NCBI RefSeq assembly: GCF_016919245.1
Contig: NZ_JAFEJA010000001.1
Coordinates: 558,001-622,000, forward strand
Direction of reading: 5' to 3'
From: Streptomyces zhihengii
GTDB taxonomy: Bacteria; Actinomycetota; Actinomycetes; Streptomycetales; Streptomycetaceae
Length of the DNA stretch: 64,000 nt
Of this stretch, positions 8,803 to 16,847 are shown piece after piece. The notes under the pieces are model-generated. The model did not search any database. It saw only the letters and a program-made list of their open reading frames with translations, and was not told the origin of the DNA. A program made the translations under genes and the position numbers. The stretch's first letter is position 1. Each line of letters opens with the position of its first letter.

Positions 8803-9309
8803 ATGACGACGCAGCAGACCGCACCGGTTTCCCCGAACGCCTCGCACCCGCGGCCGGGCAAGCAGGTGCCGGGCACGACCGATGTCGCCCTGGGCACCTC
8901 CGGTGCCGGCGAGCCGGCCGCCACCCGTGGCAAGACGTCGATCGCCGACGTGGTCGTGGTCAAGGTCGCGGGCATCGCGGCGCGGGAGATCCACGGTGTG
9001 TACGACATGGGCGGCGGTCTGTCGCGCACGATCGGCGCCGTCCGCGACCGGGTCCCCGGGGGGCGGCCGAACGTGGGCCGAGGGGTGAAGGTGGAGGTCG
9101 GCGAACGGCAGACCGCCATCGACCTGGACCTGGTCGTCGAGTACGGCGTCGCCATCACCGACGTCGCGGCCGACGTGCGCGAGAACGTCATCGCGGCGGT
9201 GGAGCGGATCACCGGACTGGAGGTCGTCGAGGTCAACATCGCCGTCAACGACGTCCATCTGCCCGAGGACGACAGCGAGCCCGCGTCCGCCGAGTCCCGC
9301 GTCGAGTAG
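8803..9309 (+). CDS. Asp23/Gls24 family envelope stress protein
   Basis: A 168-aa Asp23/Gls24 protein. After a 45-residue polar N-terminus, the domain starts with SIADVVVVKVAGIAAREIHGVYDMG and continues through VKVEVGERQTAIDLDLVVEYGVAI to VITGLEVVEVNIAVNDVHLP-type strands. In Firmicutes Asp23 is a cytoplasmic, membrane-anchored stress protein tethered by AmaP. Here it is the first gene of a four-gene rightward cluster with a small DUF2273-like membrane protein and two membrane-anchored Asp23-related proteins. GAGGAGAGG precedes the ATG at 8803. The cluster is probably induced by envelope or general stress; this is inferred from family knowledge. Confidence 0.9.
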   Translation: MTTQQTAPVSPNASHPRPGKQVPGTTDVALGTSGAGEPAATRGKTSIADVVVVKVAGIAAREIHGVYDMGGGLSRTIGAVRDRVPGGRPNVGRGVKVEVGERQTAIDLDLVVEYGVAITDVAADVRENVIAAVERITGLEVVEVNIAVNDVHLPEDDSEPASAESRVE

Positions 9310-9417
9310 GCGCCGGCGTACGGGAGTACGGCGGATCGAGCGGTGGACGACGGTGCGGCCGGGTGCGGGGCCGCGGCGGGGAGACGGTGCGGTGCCCGGC
9401 GGGGAGGCGGAGAAGAG

Positions 9418-9603
9418 ATGAGCAGAGGCTTCATCGGCATGGTCGCGGGAATGGCCCTGGCGTTCGCGGCGCACTTCGGCGGCTTCGGGGCCTTTCTCCT
9501 GGTGGCCGCCCTCGGAGCGGCCGGCTACGCGGCGGGGGCGTGGCTGGACGGCGGCGGACGGATGGAGGACCTGCGCGAGCGGTTCGAGCGGGGTCGCCGA
9601 TGA
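9418..9603 (+). CDS. Small membrane protein, DUF2273-like
   Basis: A 61-aa protein with two closely spaced hydrophobic segments (MVAGMALAFAAHFGGFGAF and LLVAALGAAGYAAGAWL) and a charged tail MEDLRERFERGRR. Size, topology and position directly after an Asp23 gene match DUF2273 proteins of the Asp23-DUF2273-AmaP cluster. GGAGG lies upstream of ATG 9418, and the stop overlaps the next start by 4 bp (ATGA), so it is translationally coupled to the following gene. It likely helps anchor the Asp23 proteins at the membrane. Confidence 0.8.
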   Translation: MSRGFIGMVAGMALAFAAHFGGFGAFLLVAALGAAGYAAGAWLDGGGRMEDLRERFERGRR

Positions 9604-10850
9604 GCGCGCCCGCCGCCCAACGGGGCACGACCACCGTCGCCGACCGGGTGGTGCGCAGGATCGCCCTGCGGGCCGCGTCCGAGGCGCTGCCCGGCCCGGG
9701 GGCGGGCGGCGTCGGCGGCTCGGCGACCGTTCACGGGCGCCGGGCCGGTATCTCTCTGCGCATCGCCGCGCCCTACCCGGCGACGCTGTCGGACACGGCC
9801 CGGCGGGTGCGGGCCCATGTCGCCGACCGGACCGGTGAATTGACCGGACTGGACGTCGCCCCGGTGCGGCTGAGCATCACCCGCCTCGCCGTGCCCGCGG
9901 CCCTGCCCGCGCCGGCTGCCGCGTCCCTTCCGGAGGCGCCGGGCGGGGCGCGCGGCGGTCACGGCGGGCGTGCTCCGCGGCGGTGGTGGTCGGCCCGGCG
10001 CGCCCCCGTGGCCGTGCTGAGTCTCCTGGGGGCCGTCTGCTGCGCCGCGGTGACCGCCGATGTGATCCGCGTCCGGGCCACCGGTGCGCCGGCCGGCGCC
10101 TGGCGCGCCCGCTCGGCGGACTGGCTGTCCGTGCACGGGCCGGGCGACGCTCAGGTCACCGCCGGTGCCGTCGCCCTGGCGGCGGGCCTGTGGCTGGTGC
10201 TGCTCGCCCTCGCCCCCGGCCGGCGGCGGCAACTGCCCCTGGCCGCCGCGTCGCCCGGGTGGAACGCAGCGGTCGACCGCTCCACCGTCGCCGCCCTGCT
10301 CCGGGACACCGTCGGCGATGTGCCGGGCATCGGCGCGGTACGGGTGCGGGCGCGCCGCGGCCGTGTCGTGGTCACGGCGCGGCCGGCCTTCGGCGACCGT
10401 GCGGAGGCCGTCCGGCAGGCCACGTCCGCCGCCCGGCGGACGATCGCGGACTGCGGACTGCGCCGGACGCCCCGGCTGCGGGTGCGGGTGCTGCCGGACT
10501 CCGGGTGGCGTCCCCCGCCCGGAGCCCCGGCCGAGCGGCGCCGCCCCGACCCCGGGCCCGGACCCGCGGAGGCCGGAACGGAGAACCGGGCCCGCCCCGC
10601 CCCCGGACGCGGACTCGCGGACGCCGGAACGGAGAACCCGGCCCGCCCCGACCCCGGGCCCGGACCCGCGGACGCCGGAACGGAGAACCCGGCCCGCCCC
10701 GACCCCGGACGCGGACCCGCGGACGCCGGAACGGAGAACCCGGCCCGCCCCGACCCCGGACGCGGACCCGCGGACGCCGGAACGGAGAACCCGGCCCGCC
10801 CCGCCCCCGGACGCGGACCCGCGGACGCCGGAACGGAGGAGACGTGCTGA
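9600..10850 (+). CDS. Asp23/AmaP-related membrane protein with C-terminal 17-aa repeats
   Basis: A 416-aa protein. Residues 1-110 look like a second Asp23/Gls24-type domain (TTTVADRVVRRIALRAASEA ... YPATLSDTARRVRAHVADRT). Two hydrophobic helices follow at about 140-160 (VAVLSLLGAVCCAAVTADVI) and 185-205, then an AmaP/DUF6286-like region to about residue 300. The last 104 residues are six tandem copies of a 17-residue unit of the form ARPDPGRGPADAGTENP. It overlaps the upstream small membrane gene by 4 bp and the downstream gene by 7 bp. The repeat tail is a polar, probably disordered extension, and its copy number likely varies between strains. Confidence 0.75.
   Translation: MSAPAAQRGTTTVADRVVRRIALRAASEALPGPGAGGVGGSATVHGRRAGISLRIAAPYPATLSDTARRVRAHVADRTGELTGLDVAPVRLSITRLAVPAALPAPAAASLPEAPGGARGGHGGRAPRRWWSARRAPVAVLSLLGAVCCAAVTADVIRVRATGAPAGAWRARSADWLSVHGPGDAQVTAGAVALAAGLWLVLLALAPGRRRQLPLAAASPGWNAAVDRSTVAALLRDTVGDVPGIGAVRVRARRGRVVVTARPAFGDRAEAVRQATSAARRTIADCGLRRTPRLRVRVLPDSGWRPPPGAPAERRRPDPGPGPAEAGTENRARPAPGRGLADAGTENPARPDPGPGPADAGTENPARPDPGRGPADAGTENPARPDPGRGPADAGTENPARPAPGRGPADAGTEETC
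10539..10844 (+). repeat. Six tandem 51-bp in-frame repeats
   Basis: The unit is 51 bp, equal to 17 codons, and is repeated six times without frame disruption. The first copies differ at a few bases; the fourth and fifth are nearly identical. The array makes up the 3' end of the preceding gene and reaches the start codon of the next gene at 10844, so the next gene's ribosome site (GGAGGA) lies in the last copy. Confidence 0.95.
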
Positions 10851-11431
10851 CGCCGGAGCCCCGTACGGCCGTCAACCGCGCCGCGTTGGCCCTGACCGGG
10901 CTGGCCCTGGCCGCGGGAGGGGTGTGGACGGCCACCGGCCACGCCGCGTTCGCGGCACGGCTGCCCGGCTGGTGGCCCCGCCCGCCCGCCGGCGGCTTCC
11001 TGGTGCAGGAGGGGGCGCTGACCGCGCTGCGGACCCGGGGCTGGTGGACGCCCGCCGTTGTCACGGTCGGCGTGCTCGCCACGGCCTTCCTGGCCTGGTG
11101 CTTCCTGCGGCAGTTCCCTCGGCGGGGACGCTCCCGGCTGGCGCTCGCAGCCCCGGGCAGCGTGCTGCGCGTCGAGGCCCTGGAACGCGCCCTCGCCCAA
11201 CGGGTCTCGTCCGTCGAGGGCGTCGACCGCTGCCGCGTCCGGATCCACGGCCCCCGCCGGAAGCCGCGTCTGCGGATGCGTGTGCTCCTGGCCGCGGGCA
11301 CGCCACCGGGAGCGGTCCTGGACGCGCTGCACGCCGTCACCGCGGAGGCCCAGGGCGTCATGGCCCCCTGCGTTCTGCGCTCCCGCGTCCGCCTCGGCCA
11401 GCGCGCCCGCCGGAGCCGGCACGTCCGCTGA
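10844..11431 (+). CDS. AmaP-like membrane anchor protein (DUF6286-like)
   Basis: A 195-aa protein with two transmembrane helices (about residues 12-30, RAALALTGLALAAGGVW, and 65-85, WTPAVVTVGVLATAFLAWCF), followed by a cytoplasmic C-terminal domain beginning RVEALERALAQRVSSVEGVD. This is the topology of AmaP, which anchors Asp23 to the membrane in Firmicutes. The GTG start at 10844 lies inside the last repeat of the upstream gene, with GGAGGA upstream, and overlaps its stop by 7 bp. It closes the envelope-stress operon. Confidence 0.75.
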   Translation: MLTPEPRTAVNRAALALTGLALAAGGVWTATGHAAFAARLPGWWPRPPAGGFLVQEGALTALRTRGWWTPAVVTVGVLATAFLAWCFLRQFPRRGRSRLALAAPGSVLRVEALERALAQRVSSVEGVDRCRVRIHGPRRKPRLRMRVLLAAGTPPGAVLDALHAVTAEAQGVMAPCVLRSRVRLGQRARRSRHVR

Positions 11432-11646
11432 GGACGGCACGTCCGCTGAAGACGGCACTCCGCTGACGTGAGACCCCGTGCGCAGCGGCTGCGCGCGGTC
11501 CGCTCGCGGGGACGGGAGACGTCTCCCGCGCCCCCGAGCGGCCGGCCGGTCCGGTTACGATGCACACGGCTCGTCTCGACAGGTGACGAGTGGTGTGCCG
11601 GGAAGTCTGGTCGGCGACGGTTTCGTCGTGCGAGAAGGGCTGTGCC

Positions 11647-11853
11647 GTGACATCCGGAAGTCGACCTGATCCAGGTGCCCAGCAGCGCTCGCTGATCGAC
11701 GCGGTCGTCATCTGCTTCGACGCCTACGCACGCGTGCGGGGAAGGCGCCACAGCCTCCTCAACGCCGCGCACGCCGGCGAGCGCGACGAACAGCGCGCGT
11801 ACGAGGATCTGCAGCGTGCCGTCACCCGCCTGCGCAACAGCACGGAGACCTGA
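11647..11853 (+). CDS. Small hypothetical protein
   Basis: A 68-aa protein rich in helix-forming residues (SLIDAVVICFDAYARVRGRR, NAAHAGERDEQRAYEDLQRA), with no signal peptide and no known motif. GTG at 11647 has AGAAGGG about 10 nt upstream; a longer frame opens at 11590. Codon use is typical of the neighbourhood. It could be a small regulatory or structural protein; function unknown. Confidence 0.45.
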   Translation: MTSGSRPDPGAQQRSLIDAVVICFDAYARVRGRRHSLLNAAHAGERDEQRAYEDLQRAVTRLRNSTET

Positions 11854-11975
11854 GCGCAACCGCCGCGAAGGGCAGGGCACTCGGGCGGCCGTCCGGGCCG
11901 CGTGCCGTCGGATGCGGGACCGGTGACCAGGCCCTCGCGCTCCGGCGACGTGAGCCGGTTACGGCAACGGGTCGT

Positions 11976-12479
11976 TCAGCTCCCGGCGTCGAGCTCGGTG
12001 CCGATGTGGTGTGCCCAGGCATGGATGCGCGCCGGATTGCGGAAGTCGCCGCCCTTGCCGTGGCGGACCATGGAGCGGGCGATGCTCCCGGCGGTGTCGC
12101 CGGTCACGGCGCCGCCGAAGGTGATGTGCTCGCGCGCGCCCAGGTTCTTCATCCGGCGGGCCACACCGTGCACGGGTGGGATGTCGTGCTGCTCGGCGGA
12201 GTCGTCGACCGGGCCGCTGCTGAAGAGCCAGAGCGGCTTCTCGCGGAGCTGTTCGGCGTTGCGCCGGGCGCAGCGCCGCGCCTTGCCGTTCCAGCGGCCC
12301 GCGTAGAGGGCTCCGCCGAGAACGACTCCCTGGTATCCGCTGACGTCCGTGACGGTGTCGGCCGGCAGGACGACGGCGTCGAAGCCGTCCTCCCGGAGGG
12401 TCCTGCCGATCTCGTCGGCGATGCCCGCGGTGGCGCCGTGCCTGCTGCCGTACGCCACGAGGACGCGTTTGGCGGTCAT
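11976..12479 (-). CDS. Flavodoxin-domain protein (HemG-like)
   Basis: A 167-aa flavodoxin fold: RVLVAYGSRHGATAGIADEI is the FMN phosphate-binding loop, and the second FMN contact is at VVLGGALYAGRWNGKARR with LWLFSSGP after it. Length and motifs agree with the flavodoxin-domain family that includes HemG-type protoporphyrinogen oxidase and the stress-induced flavodoxins of actinobacteria. The start overlaps the upstream hsp20 stop (ATGA), so the two are translated together. It probably transfers electrons during stress; a role in haem synthesis is possible but not shown. Confidence 0.85.
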   Translation of the reverse strand: MTAKRVLVAYGSRHGATAGIADEIGRTLREDGFDAVVLPADTVTDVSGYQGVVLGGALYAGRWNGKARRCARRNAEQLREKPLWLFSSGPVDDSAEQHDIPPVHGVARRMKNLGAREHITFGGAVTGDTAGSIARSMVRHGKGGDFRNPARIHAWAHHIGTELDAGS

Positions 12480-12922
12480 GACCGCGCCTCCTCGTCCGCC
12501 CGCCGCACGGGGACGGTGCGCCGGGTCCCGGCACGCTCCTCGGGCAGGGGGACGCGGACGGTGAGGATCCCGTCCTTGTAGGAGGCCCCGACGTCCTCGG
12601 CCGGGATCGTGCCGGGCAGCCTCACGGTCCTGCGGAACGATCCGTAGCGGAACTCCGAGTGCTCCTTGTCCTCGTCGCTCCCGGTGTGCTCAGCGCTCAC
12701 CGTCAGCAGGTTGTCCTCGACGGTGACGGTGACGTCGTCCGGGTCCATCCCGGGCAGTTCGGCCCGCAGGACGTAGGCGCCGTCGCCGCCGGTCACCTCC
12801 ACCGGGATGGAGTGCGCGGCGCCGCCCGGGCGCCAGCCGGGCAGGCCCGGGAACTCGCGGTTGAACCAGTCGTTGAAGTCGGGGAACAGGCTGTGCCTGC
12901 GTTCCACCGTGTCTCCGGTCAT
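12476..12922 (-). CDS. Hsp20/alpha-crystallin small heat-shock protein
   Basis: A 148-aa small heat-shock protein. The alpha-crystallin domain runs from about residue 45 to 140 and contains YVLRAELPGMDPDDVTVTVEDNLL, SEFRYGSFRRTVRLPGTI and the diagnostic ASYKDGILTVRVPLPE. It is an ATP-independent holdase. The first 40 residues include a PDFNDWFNREFPGLPGW segment typical of actinobacterial Hsp18-like proteins. ATG at 12922 has GAGGAG upstream. Its last 4 bp overlap the flavodoxin start. No HAIR/HspR site was recognised upstream. Confidence 0.92.
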   Translation of the reverse strand: MTGDTVERRHSLFPDFNDWFNREFPGLPGWRPGGAAHSIPVEVTGGDGAYVLRAELPGMDPDDVTVTVEDNLLTVSAEHTGSDEDKEHSEFRYGSFRRTVRLPGTIPAEDVGASYKDGILTVRVPLPEERAGTRRTVPVRRADEEARS

Positions 12923-13346
12923 CGTCCTACTCCTCGCTCCGGCCGGAGCGGGCTCCACCGATGTGGACCAGGTCCTTGGAGACCGCATCCCGCGTCCCCC
13001 ACTGCCACGGTGCCCGCCGCGGGGGCGCGTGCACAGGGCCGGCAGGCCCCCTTCGGCGGCCGGTCGGCGGCGGACCGGGGCCATGCGGCCCCCGTCCGCC
13101 GCGCACCGTCCCGCGAGGGCGCCCCGTCGTCCGCATCCGGCGGGACGCCCCCCGCGGAAGGAGGATCAACGACCGGACGGCACGGCCCGGCCGGGCATGC
13201 GTCCCGCCGGACAACCGGACGACGGGACAGCGGGACGACGGGACGACCGGATGACGGGACGACCGGACACCATGACCCGGCCGGGCGGGACCCCCGCACG
13301 ACGTCCGCCCGGCCGCCGCCCGGTGCCGCTCTGCCGAAGGGATTCC
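12923..13346. other. Intergenic region with short GACGAC-type repeats
   Basis: This 424-bp stretch between the divergent hsp20 and glycosyltransferase genes holds no supported gene. From 13208 to about 13268 it consists of degenerate direct repeats of GGACGACGGGAC / GGACGACCGGAT. Promoters for both flanking genes must lie here, but I could not identify them. Confidence 0.6.
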
Positions 13347-14717
13347 ATGCCCCGCGTCGTGGTCGTCAGCCCGCCGTTCGCCTCCCACGCCACCCCCCTG
13401 TCCGTGCTGGCCACCGCGCTCGCCGCCGAGGGGGCGGACGTGTTCTTCGCCTGCGCACCGGAGTTCGCCGGTCTCGCGCGGGGCGACGGGGTCACGTTCG
13501 TCCCGCTGACCGTGACCCGCAACGCCAACACCGGGGTCGCCGAGGCGACCCGGCAGCCGGCCGAAGAGGCCGCCCGTCTGCGGGAGTTCCTGGAGGCCAC
13601 GCGCGCCGGGGCCGTCCCCACGCTGCTCACCCAGGCCCGTCACCGGCGCGCGGACATGCTGGCGGACCCTGAGGGCGTCCTGAACGCGCTGCGCGGTCTC
13701 CACGAGCGGCTGCGCCCGCACTGGTACGTCACCGACCAGCTCGGCTTCGCCGTGACGCTGGCGCTGCACTGCATGGGGGTGCCCTACGCCACGTTCTGTC
13801 CCGGTCATCCCGGCTATCTGCCGGCGGACCCGGACGCGTACTTCGGGGTGCCCTACGACTGGCCCGCGTCCCTGCGGCCGTCCCCGGCGGACGCGGGCCT
13901 CCTGCTCGGGGCCGCGCGCCGGAACGACACGGCGTTCACCGAGGCGTTCCACGACTTCGCAACGCGCCACGCGCCCTCGGCCCCGGCTCCGGGGCGGGCC
14001 TTCGCGCTCTGCTCACCGCACGCCGTCGTGCACGCCTACCCGGAGTTCTCCTGGCTGCCCGCACCCCCGCCGGGCCCGGTGCGCCTGTTCGCCGACCATC
14101 TGGCCGCCCCGCCCGCACCGCTGGACGCCGCCTGGTCGGCGCGGCTGGACGCCTTGCGCCGGCATGCGCGACGGATCGTCCTCGTGGCCTTCGGCACCTT
14201 CCTGTCGGCTCGCCACGACGTCCTGCGCGCCGTCGCCGAGGGCGTGCTCGGCGGCCTGCCCGACACGGCCGTGATCGTGGCTGCGGGAGAACGCGCCGGC
14301 GCGCTGGCGGACCTGGCGGGCGACCGGGCGGTGGTGGTGCCGTCGGTGCCGCAGCAGGCGCTGCTCGAACACGTGGACGTCATGGTCCACCACGGCGGTG
14401 GCAACTCGTTCACCGAGTGCCTGCGCGCCGGGGTGCCCGCGCTGGTGCTGCCGTTCTCCAGCGACCAGTTCGCCGTCGCCCGCGACGCGGAGTGCGCGGG
14501 CACGGGAGTCGTCGCCGACCCGAACGCGCTGTCGGCCTCCGCCGTCCCGGCGCTGCTGGAGGCCCTGCCGGGCGACGCGCGCGCCCACGCCGCATGGTTC
14601 GCCGCGCGGCTGCGCACACGGGGTCCCCGATGGGCCGCCGGGGAGCTGCTGCGCGTCATGGGCGAGCGCACAGGGCCCGCCGGGCGCCGGGGTCGCGCCT
14701 CACTCCCTGCCGAGTGA
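13347..14717 (+). CDS. UGT-like glycosyltransferase (GT1)
   Basis: A 456-aa GT-B fold enzyme. The N-terminus VVVVSPPFASHATPLSVLATALAAEGADV is the acceptor-side Rossmann strand of UGT/macrolide glycosyltransferases; the C-terminal donor-binding part has VVVPSVPQQALLEHVDVMVHHGGGNSFTECLRAGVPALVLPFSSDQ (residues about 335-380), the UGT signature with the His-Gly-Gly nucleotide loop. It should transfer an activated sugar to a small lipophilic acceptor. ATG 13347 has GAAGGGA upstream. Its 3' end overlaps the converging MerR gene by 18 bp. No biosynthetic cluster surrounds it, so the acceptor is unknown. Confidence 0.85.
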   Translation: MPRVVVVSPPFASHATPLSVLATALAAEGADVFFACAPEFAGLARGDGVTFVPLTVTRNANTGVAEATRQPAEEAARLREFLEATRAGAVPTLLTQARHRRADMLADPEGVLNALRGLHERLRPHWYVTDQLGFAVTLALHCMGVPYATFCPGHPGYLPADPDAYFGVPYDWPASLRPSPADAGLLLGAARRNDTAFTEAFHDFATRHAPSAPAPGRAFALCSPHAVVHAYPEFSWLPAPPPGPVRLFADHLAAPPAPLDAAWSARLDALRRHARRIVLVAFGTFLSARHDVLRAVAEGVLGGLPDTAVIVAAGERAGALADLAGDRAVVVPSVPQQALLEHVDVMVHHGGGNSFTECLRAGVPALVLPFSSDQFAVARDAECAGTGVVADPNALSASAVPALLEALPGDARAHAAWFAARLRTRGPRWAAGELLRVMGERTGPAGRRGRASLPAE

Positions 14718-15929
14718 GGCGCACAGGTCCGCGGCCTCGGCCAGCCCGGGCGGGTGGTGCGCGCCGGGGACGGTCCGCCCCGTCCAGCCCGGTCCCAGCA
14801 GGAGGACGGCCGGTCTCCGGCGTGCTCCGCGCACTCCCCACTCCATGGCGGCGACCTGCGCGGCGAGGGCCCGGCTCACGGTGGCGACGGACTGGGACCA
14901 CAGCCCCACCGCCGCCGGACCGGTCCGCCGGACGGCGGCCACGAGCGGCTCGGCGGGAAGGGCTCCGCCGAGCATGCGCACCGGGAGCCGGCGTTCGGCC
15001 AGCGCGGCGGCGAGCGCCTGGAGCGGCAGCGTGTGGTCCTCGCCCGGCATGCACGCCAGCACGGTGGCCGCGCCCCGCCGGTCGGCGCCCCGGGGGACGC
15101 ACCGGCCCAGGGCACCGGAGACGTGCCAGGTGAGGGCGTGCTCGATGTCGATGTAGCGCTCGCCCGACGTCTCCCACAGACGGCCGACGGCCCGGAGTGC
15201 GGGCGTGATCACCTGGTCCCAGGCGCCGACGACACCGTGCGACGCCAGCGCGGCCCGCAGGATCGCGTCCATGGCGGCGGAGTCGAGACGCAGCGCGGCG
15301 CGTACGAGGTCGGGGCGCTCCGCGGTGGGCGCGCCGGGCCCGGTCAGAGGTCCGTCGGGCAGGTGGTCCAGGCCGCCCGGGCGGTCCGGGCCGTCCGGAC
15401 GGCCCGCGGTACTCGGGCGGTCCCCGCGGTGCGGACGGCCCGCGGTGCTCGGACGGTCCCCGCGGTCCGCGGGGTCCGGTCGGTCGAGACCGTCCACGTG
15501 ATCCGGGCCGTCCGCGCCAGGGCCGACCGGGCCGACCGGGCCGTCCGGGCCGACCGGCAGCGGTGGTGCCGCTTCCGCGGCGCCCGCCGCCACCGCGCCG
15601 GTGGCGGCGCCCTCCTCCGGGTGCGCCGTTTCGGCGGCTGCTCGGCGCGCGAAGCGCGGTGCTTCGGCCGGCCCGCCCCGCACGAGGAGCGCGGCCTCGG
15701 CGGGGGCGAGTCCGGTCGACGTGAGGGCGCGCATGCGCTCCAGTCTCGCCACATCGGCCGGTGACCAGCGGCGATGTCCGCCCGGGGTGTGCGCGGCGGG
15801 TTCGAGTCCGTATCTGCGGCCCCAGGAGCGGATCGTGGTCGGGGCCACGCCGAGGCGCCCGGCCAGTTCGCCGGTGGTCAGACCGGCGGAGTCGTCCGCC
15901 TGCTCCGCGTCGTCGCCCGGCACCTTCAC
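14700..15929 (-). CDS. MerR-family regulator with B12-binding domain (CarH/LitR-like)
   Basis: A 409-aa protein. Residues 15-85 are a MerR HTH (LTTGELAGRLGVAPTTIRSWGRRYGLEP). A long Gly/Pro/Asp-rich linker of repeated GPDGPDRP-like text runs to about 200. The C-terminal 200 residues are a cobalamin-binding helical plus Rossmann pair: WETSGERYIDIEH corresponds to the W-x9-EH photoreceptor motif but with x10, and PGEDHTLP carries the His that ligates cobalt. CarH and Streptomyces LitR are dark-active, light-released repressors using adenosylcobalamin. It is divergent from an ECF sigma gene across a long palindrome, as litR is next to litS. Light sensing here is inference because the spacing of the motif differs. 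Confidence 0.85.
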   Translation of the reverse strand: MKVPGDDAEQADDSAGLTTGELAGRLGVAPTTIRSWGRRYGLEPAAHTPGGHRRWSPADVARLERMRALTSTGLAPAEAALLVRGGPAEAPRFARRAAAETAHPEEGAATGAVAAGAAEAAPPLPVGPDGPVGPVGPGADGPDHVDGLDRPDPADRGDRPSTAGRPHRGDRPSTAGRPDGPDRPGGLDHLPDGPLTGPGAPTAERPDLVRAALRLDSAAMDAILRAALASHGVVGAWDQVITPALRAVGRLWETSGERYIDIEHALTWHVSGALGRCVPRGADRRGAATVLACMPGEDHTLPLQALAAALAERRLPVRMLGGALPAEPLVAAVRRTGPAAVGLWSQSVATVSRALAAQVAAMEWGVRGARRRPAVLLLGPGWTGRTVPGAHHPPGLAEAADLCASLGRE

Positions 15930-15942
15930 ACCGGCAGCATAT

Positions 15943-15983
15943 GACGCATAAACGACGCATGTTGCTTGCGTCGTTTATGCGTC
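15943..15983. promoter_or_regulatory. Perfect 17-bp inverted repeat, probable MerR operator
   Basis: GACGCATAAACGACGCA (15943-15959) is exactly repeated in inverted form at 15967-15983 with a 7-nt spacer. It starts 13 nt upstream of the MerR start codon and is AT-rich compared with its surroundings. It should be the autoregulatory operator, and may also control the divergent ECF sigma gene. Confidence 0.75.
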
Positions 15984-16089
15984 CAAGACTGAGGGTCCGA
16001 CCGCACGGTGAACGCGCACCACCGTTCATGTGGGACGAGGGCCGGCCCGGCTCCCGGACACGTGCGGCACACGGCCCGAGGAGTCGGCC

Positions 16090-16692
16090 ATGAGCCTCCG
16101 GACAAGCCCCGGCACCACCGCAGTCGCCCCCGGCGGCGACGCGCTGCTTGACGAGGAACTCGGCCGCGGCCTGCGGGAGGCGGACGAAGTCGCCTTCGCG
16201 GCGATCTACCGCAAGTGGAGCCCACTGGTGCACACGATGGCGACACGTTCGCTCGGAGACTCCTGGGAGGCCGAGGACGTGACGCAGCAGGTGTTCATCG
16301 GCGCGTGGCGCGGCCGTGCCGGATTCCACCAGGAGCGCGGGCCCCTGGGCGCCTGGCTGGTGGGCATCACCCGCCGGAAGATCATCGACGCACTGGCGGC
16401 CAGGACCAGGCGGCTGACGCTCGCCAAGGCCGCGGCGAGCATGGCGGAAACGACGCAACCTCCCGCGGCGCCCCCGGAGGCCGTCCTCGACCGCGTGCTG
16501 CTCGTGCACGAGCTGGCAAGCCTGGCGCCGGTGCAGCGGGAGATCCTCTGCATGGCCTTCTTCGACGACCTGACGCACACCCAGATCGCCCGCCGCACGG
16601 GCATCCCGCTCGGCACGGTGAAGAGCCACTGCCGCCGCGGGCTCCAGAAGCTCAGGGACGGAATCGAGCAGGGGCTTCCCGAGGCCGCGTAG
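16090..16692 (+). CDS. ECF-type RNA polymerase sigma factor
   Basis: A 200-aa ECF sigma factor. Region 2 covers ADEVAFAAIYRKWSPLVHTM ... GDSWEAEDVTQQVFIGAWRG (residues about 35-100); region 4 covers LAPVQREILCMAFFDDLTHT, QIARRTGIPLGTVKSHCRRG and LQKLRDGI. GAGGAG precedes ATG 16090. It is divergent from the B12-type MerR gene, with the 17-bp inverted repeat between them, and is followed after 155 bp by a small ZAS protein likely to be its anti-sigma factor. By analogy with litR-litS it may be released when the MerR protein leaves the operator. Confidence 0.9.
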   Translation: MSLRTSPGTTAVAPGGDALLDEELGRGLREADEVAFAAIYRKWSPLVHTMATRSLGDSWEAEDVTQQVFIGAWRGRAGFHQERGPLGAWLVGITRRKIIDALAARTRRLTLAKAAASMAETTQPPAAPPEAVLDRVLLVHELASLAPVQREILCMAFFDDLTHTQIARRTGIPLGTVKSHCRRGLQKLRDGIEQGLPEAA

Positions 16693-16847
16693 TCGACCAG
16701 GGGCCCACAGGGCCCGCTGGCCGAACAAGGTCCGCCTTGGGCCGCCCGCCGAGCCGTCCACCGGCCCCCACCAGGTCTTCCGGCCGCATCCGGTGCGCGC
16801 CCGCCGCGCGAAACACCAGAGTGACTCCTCACCGACGCGAGGTCGCC

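Noticed and set aside
10539..10844. Possible CRISPR or iteron array
   Set aside because: Units are contiguous 51-bp coding repeats, in frame with the gene.
13166..13630. Frames upstream of and within the first UGT gene start
   Set aside because: Composition follows GACGAC repeats; shadows of the UGT frame.
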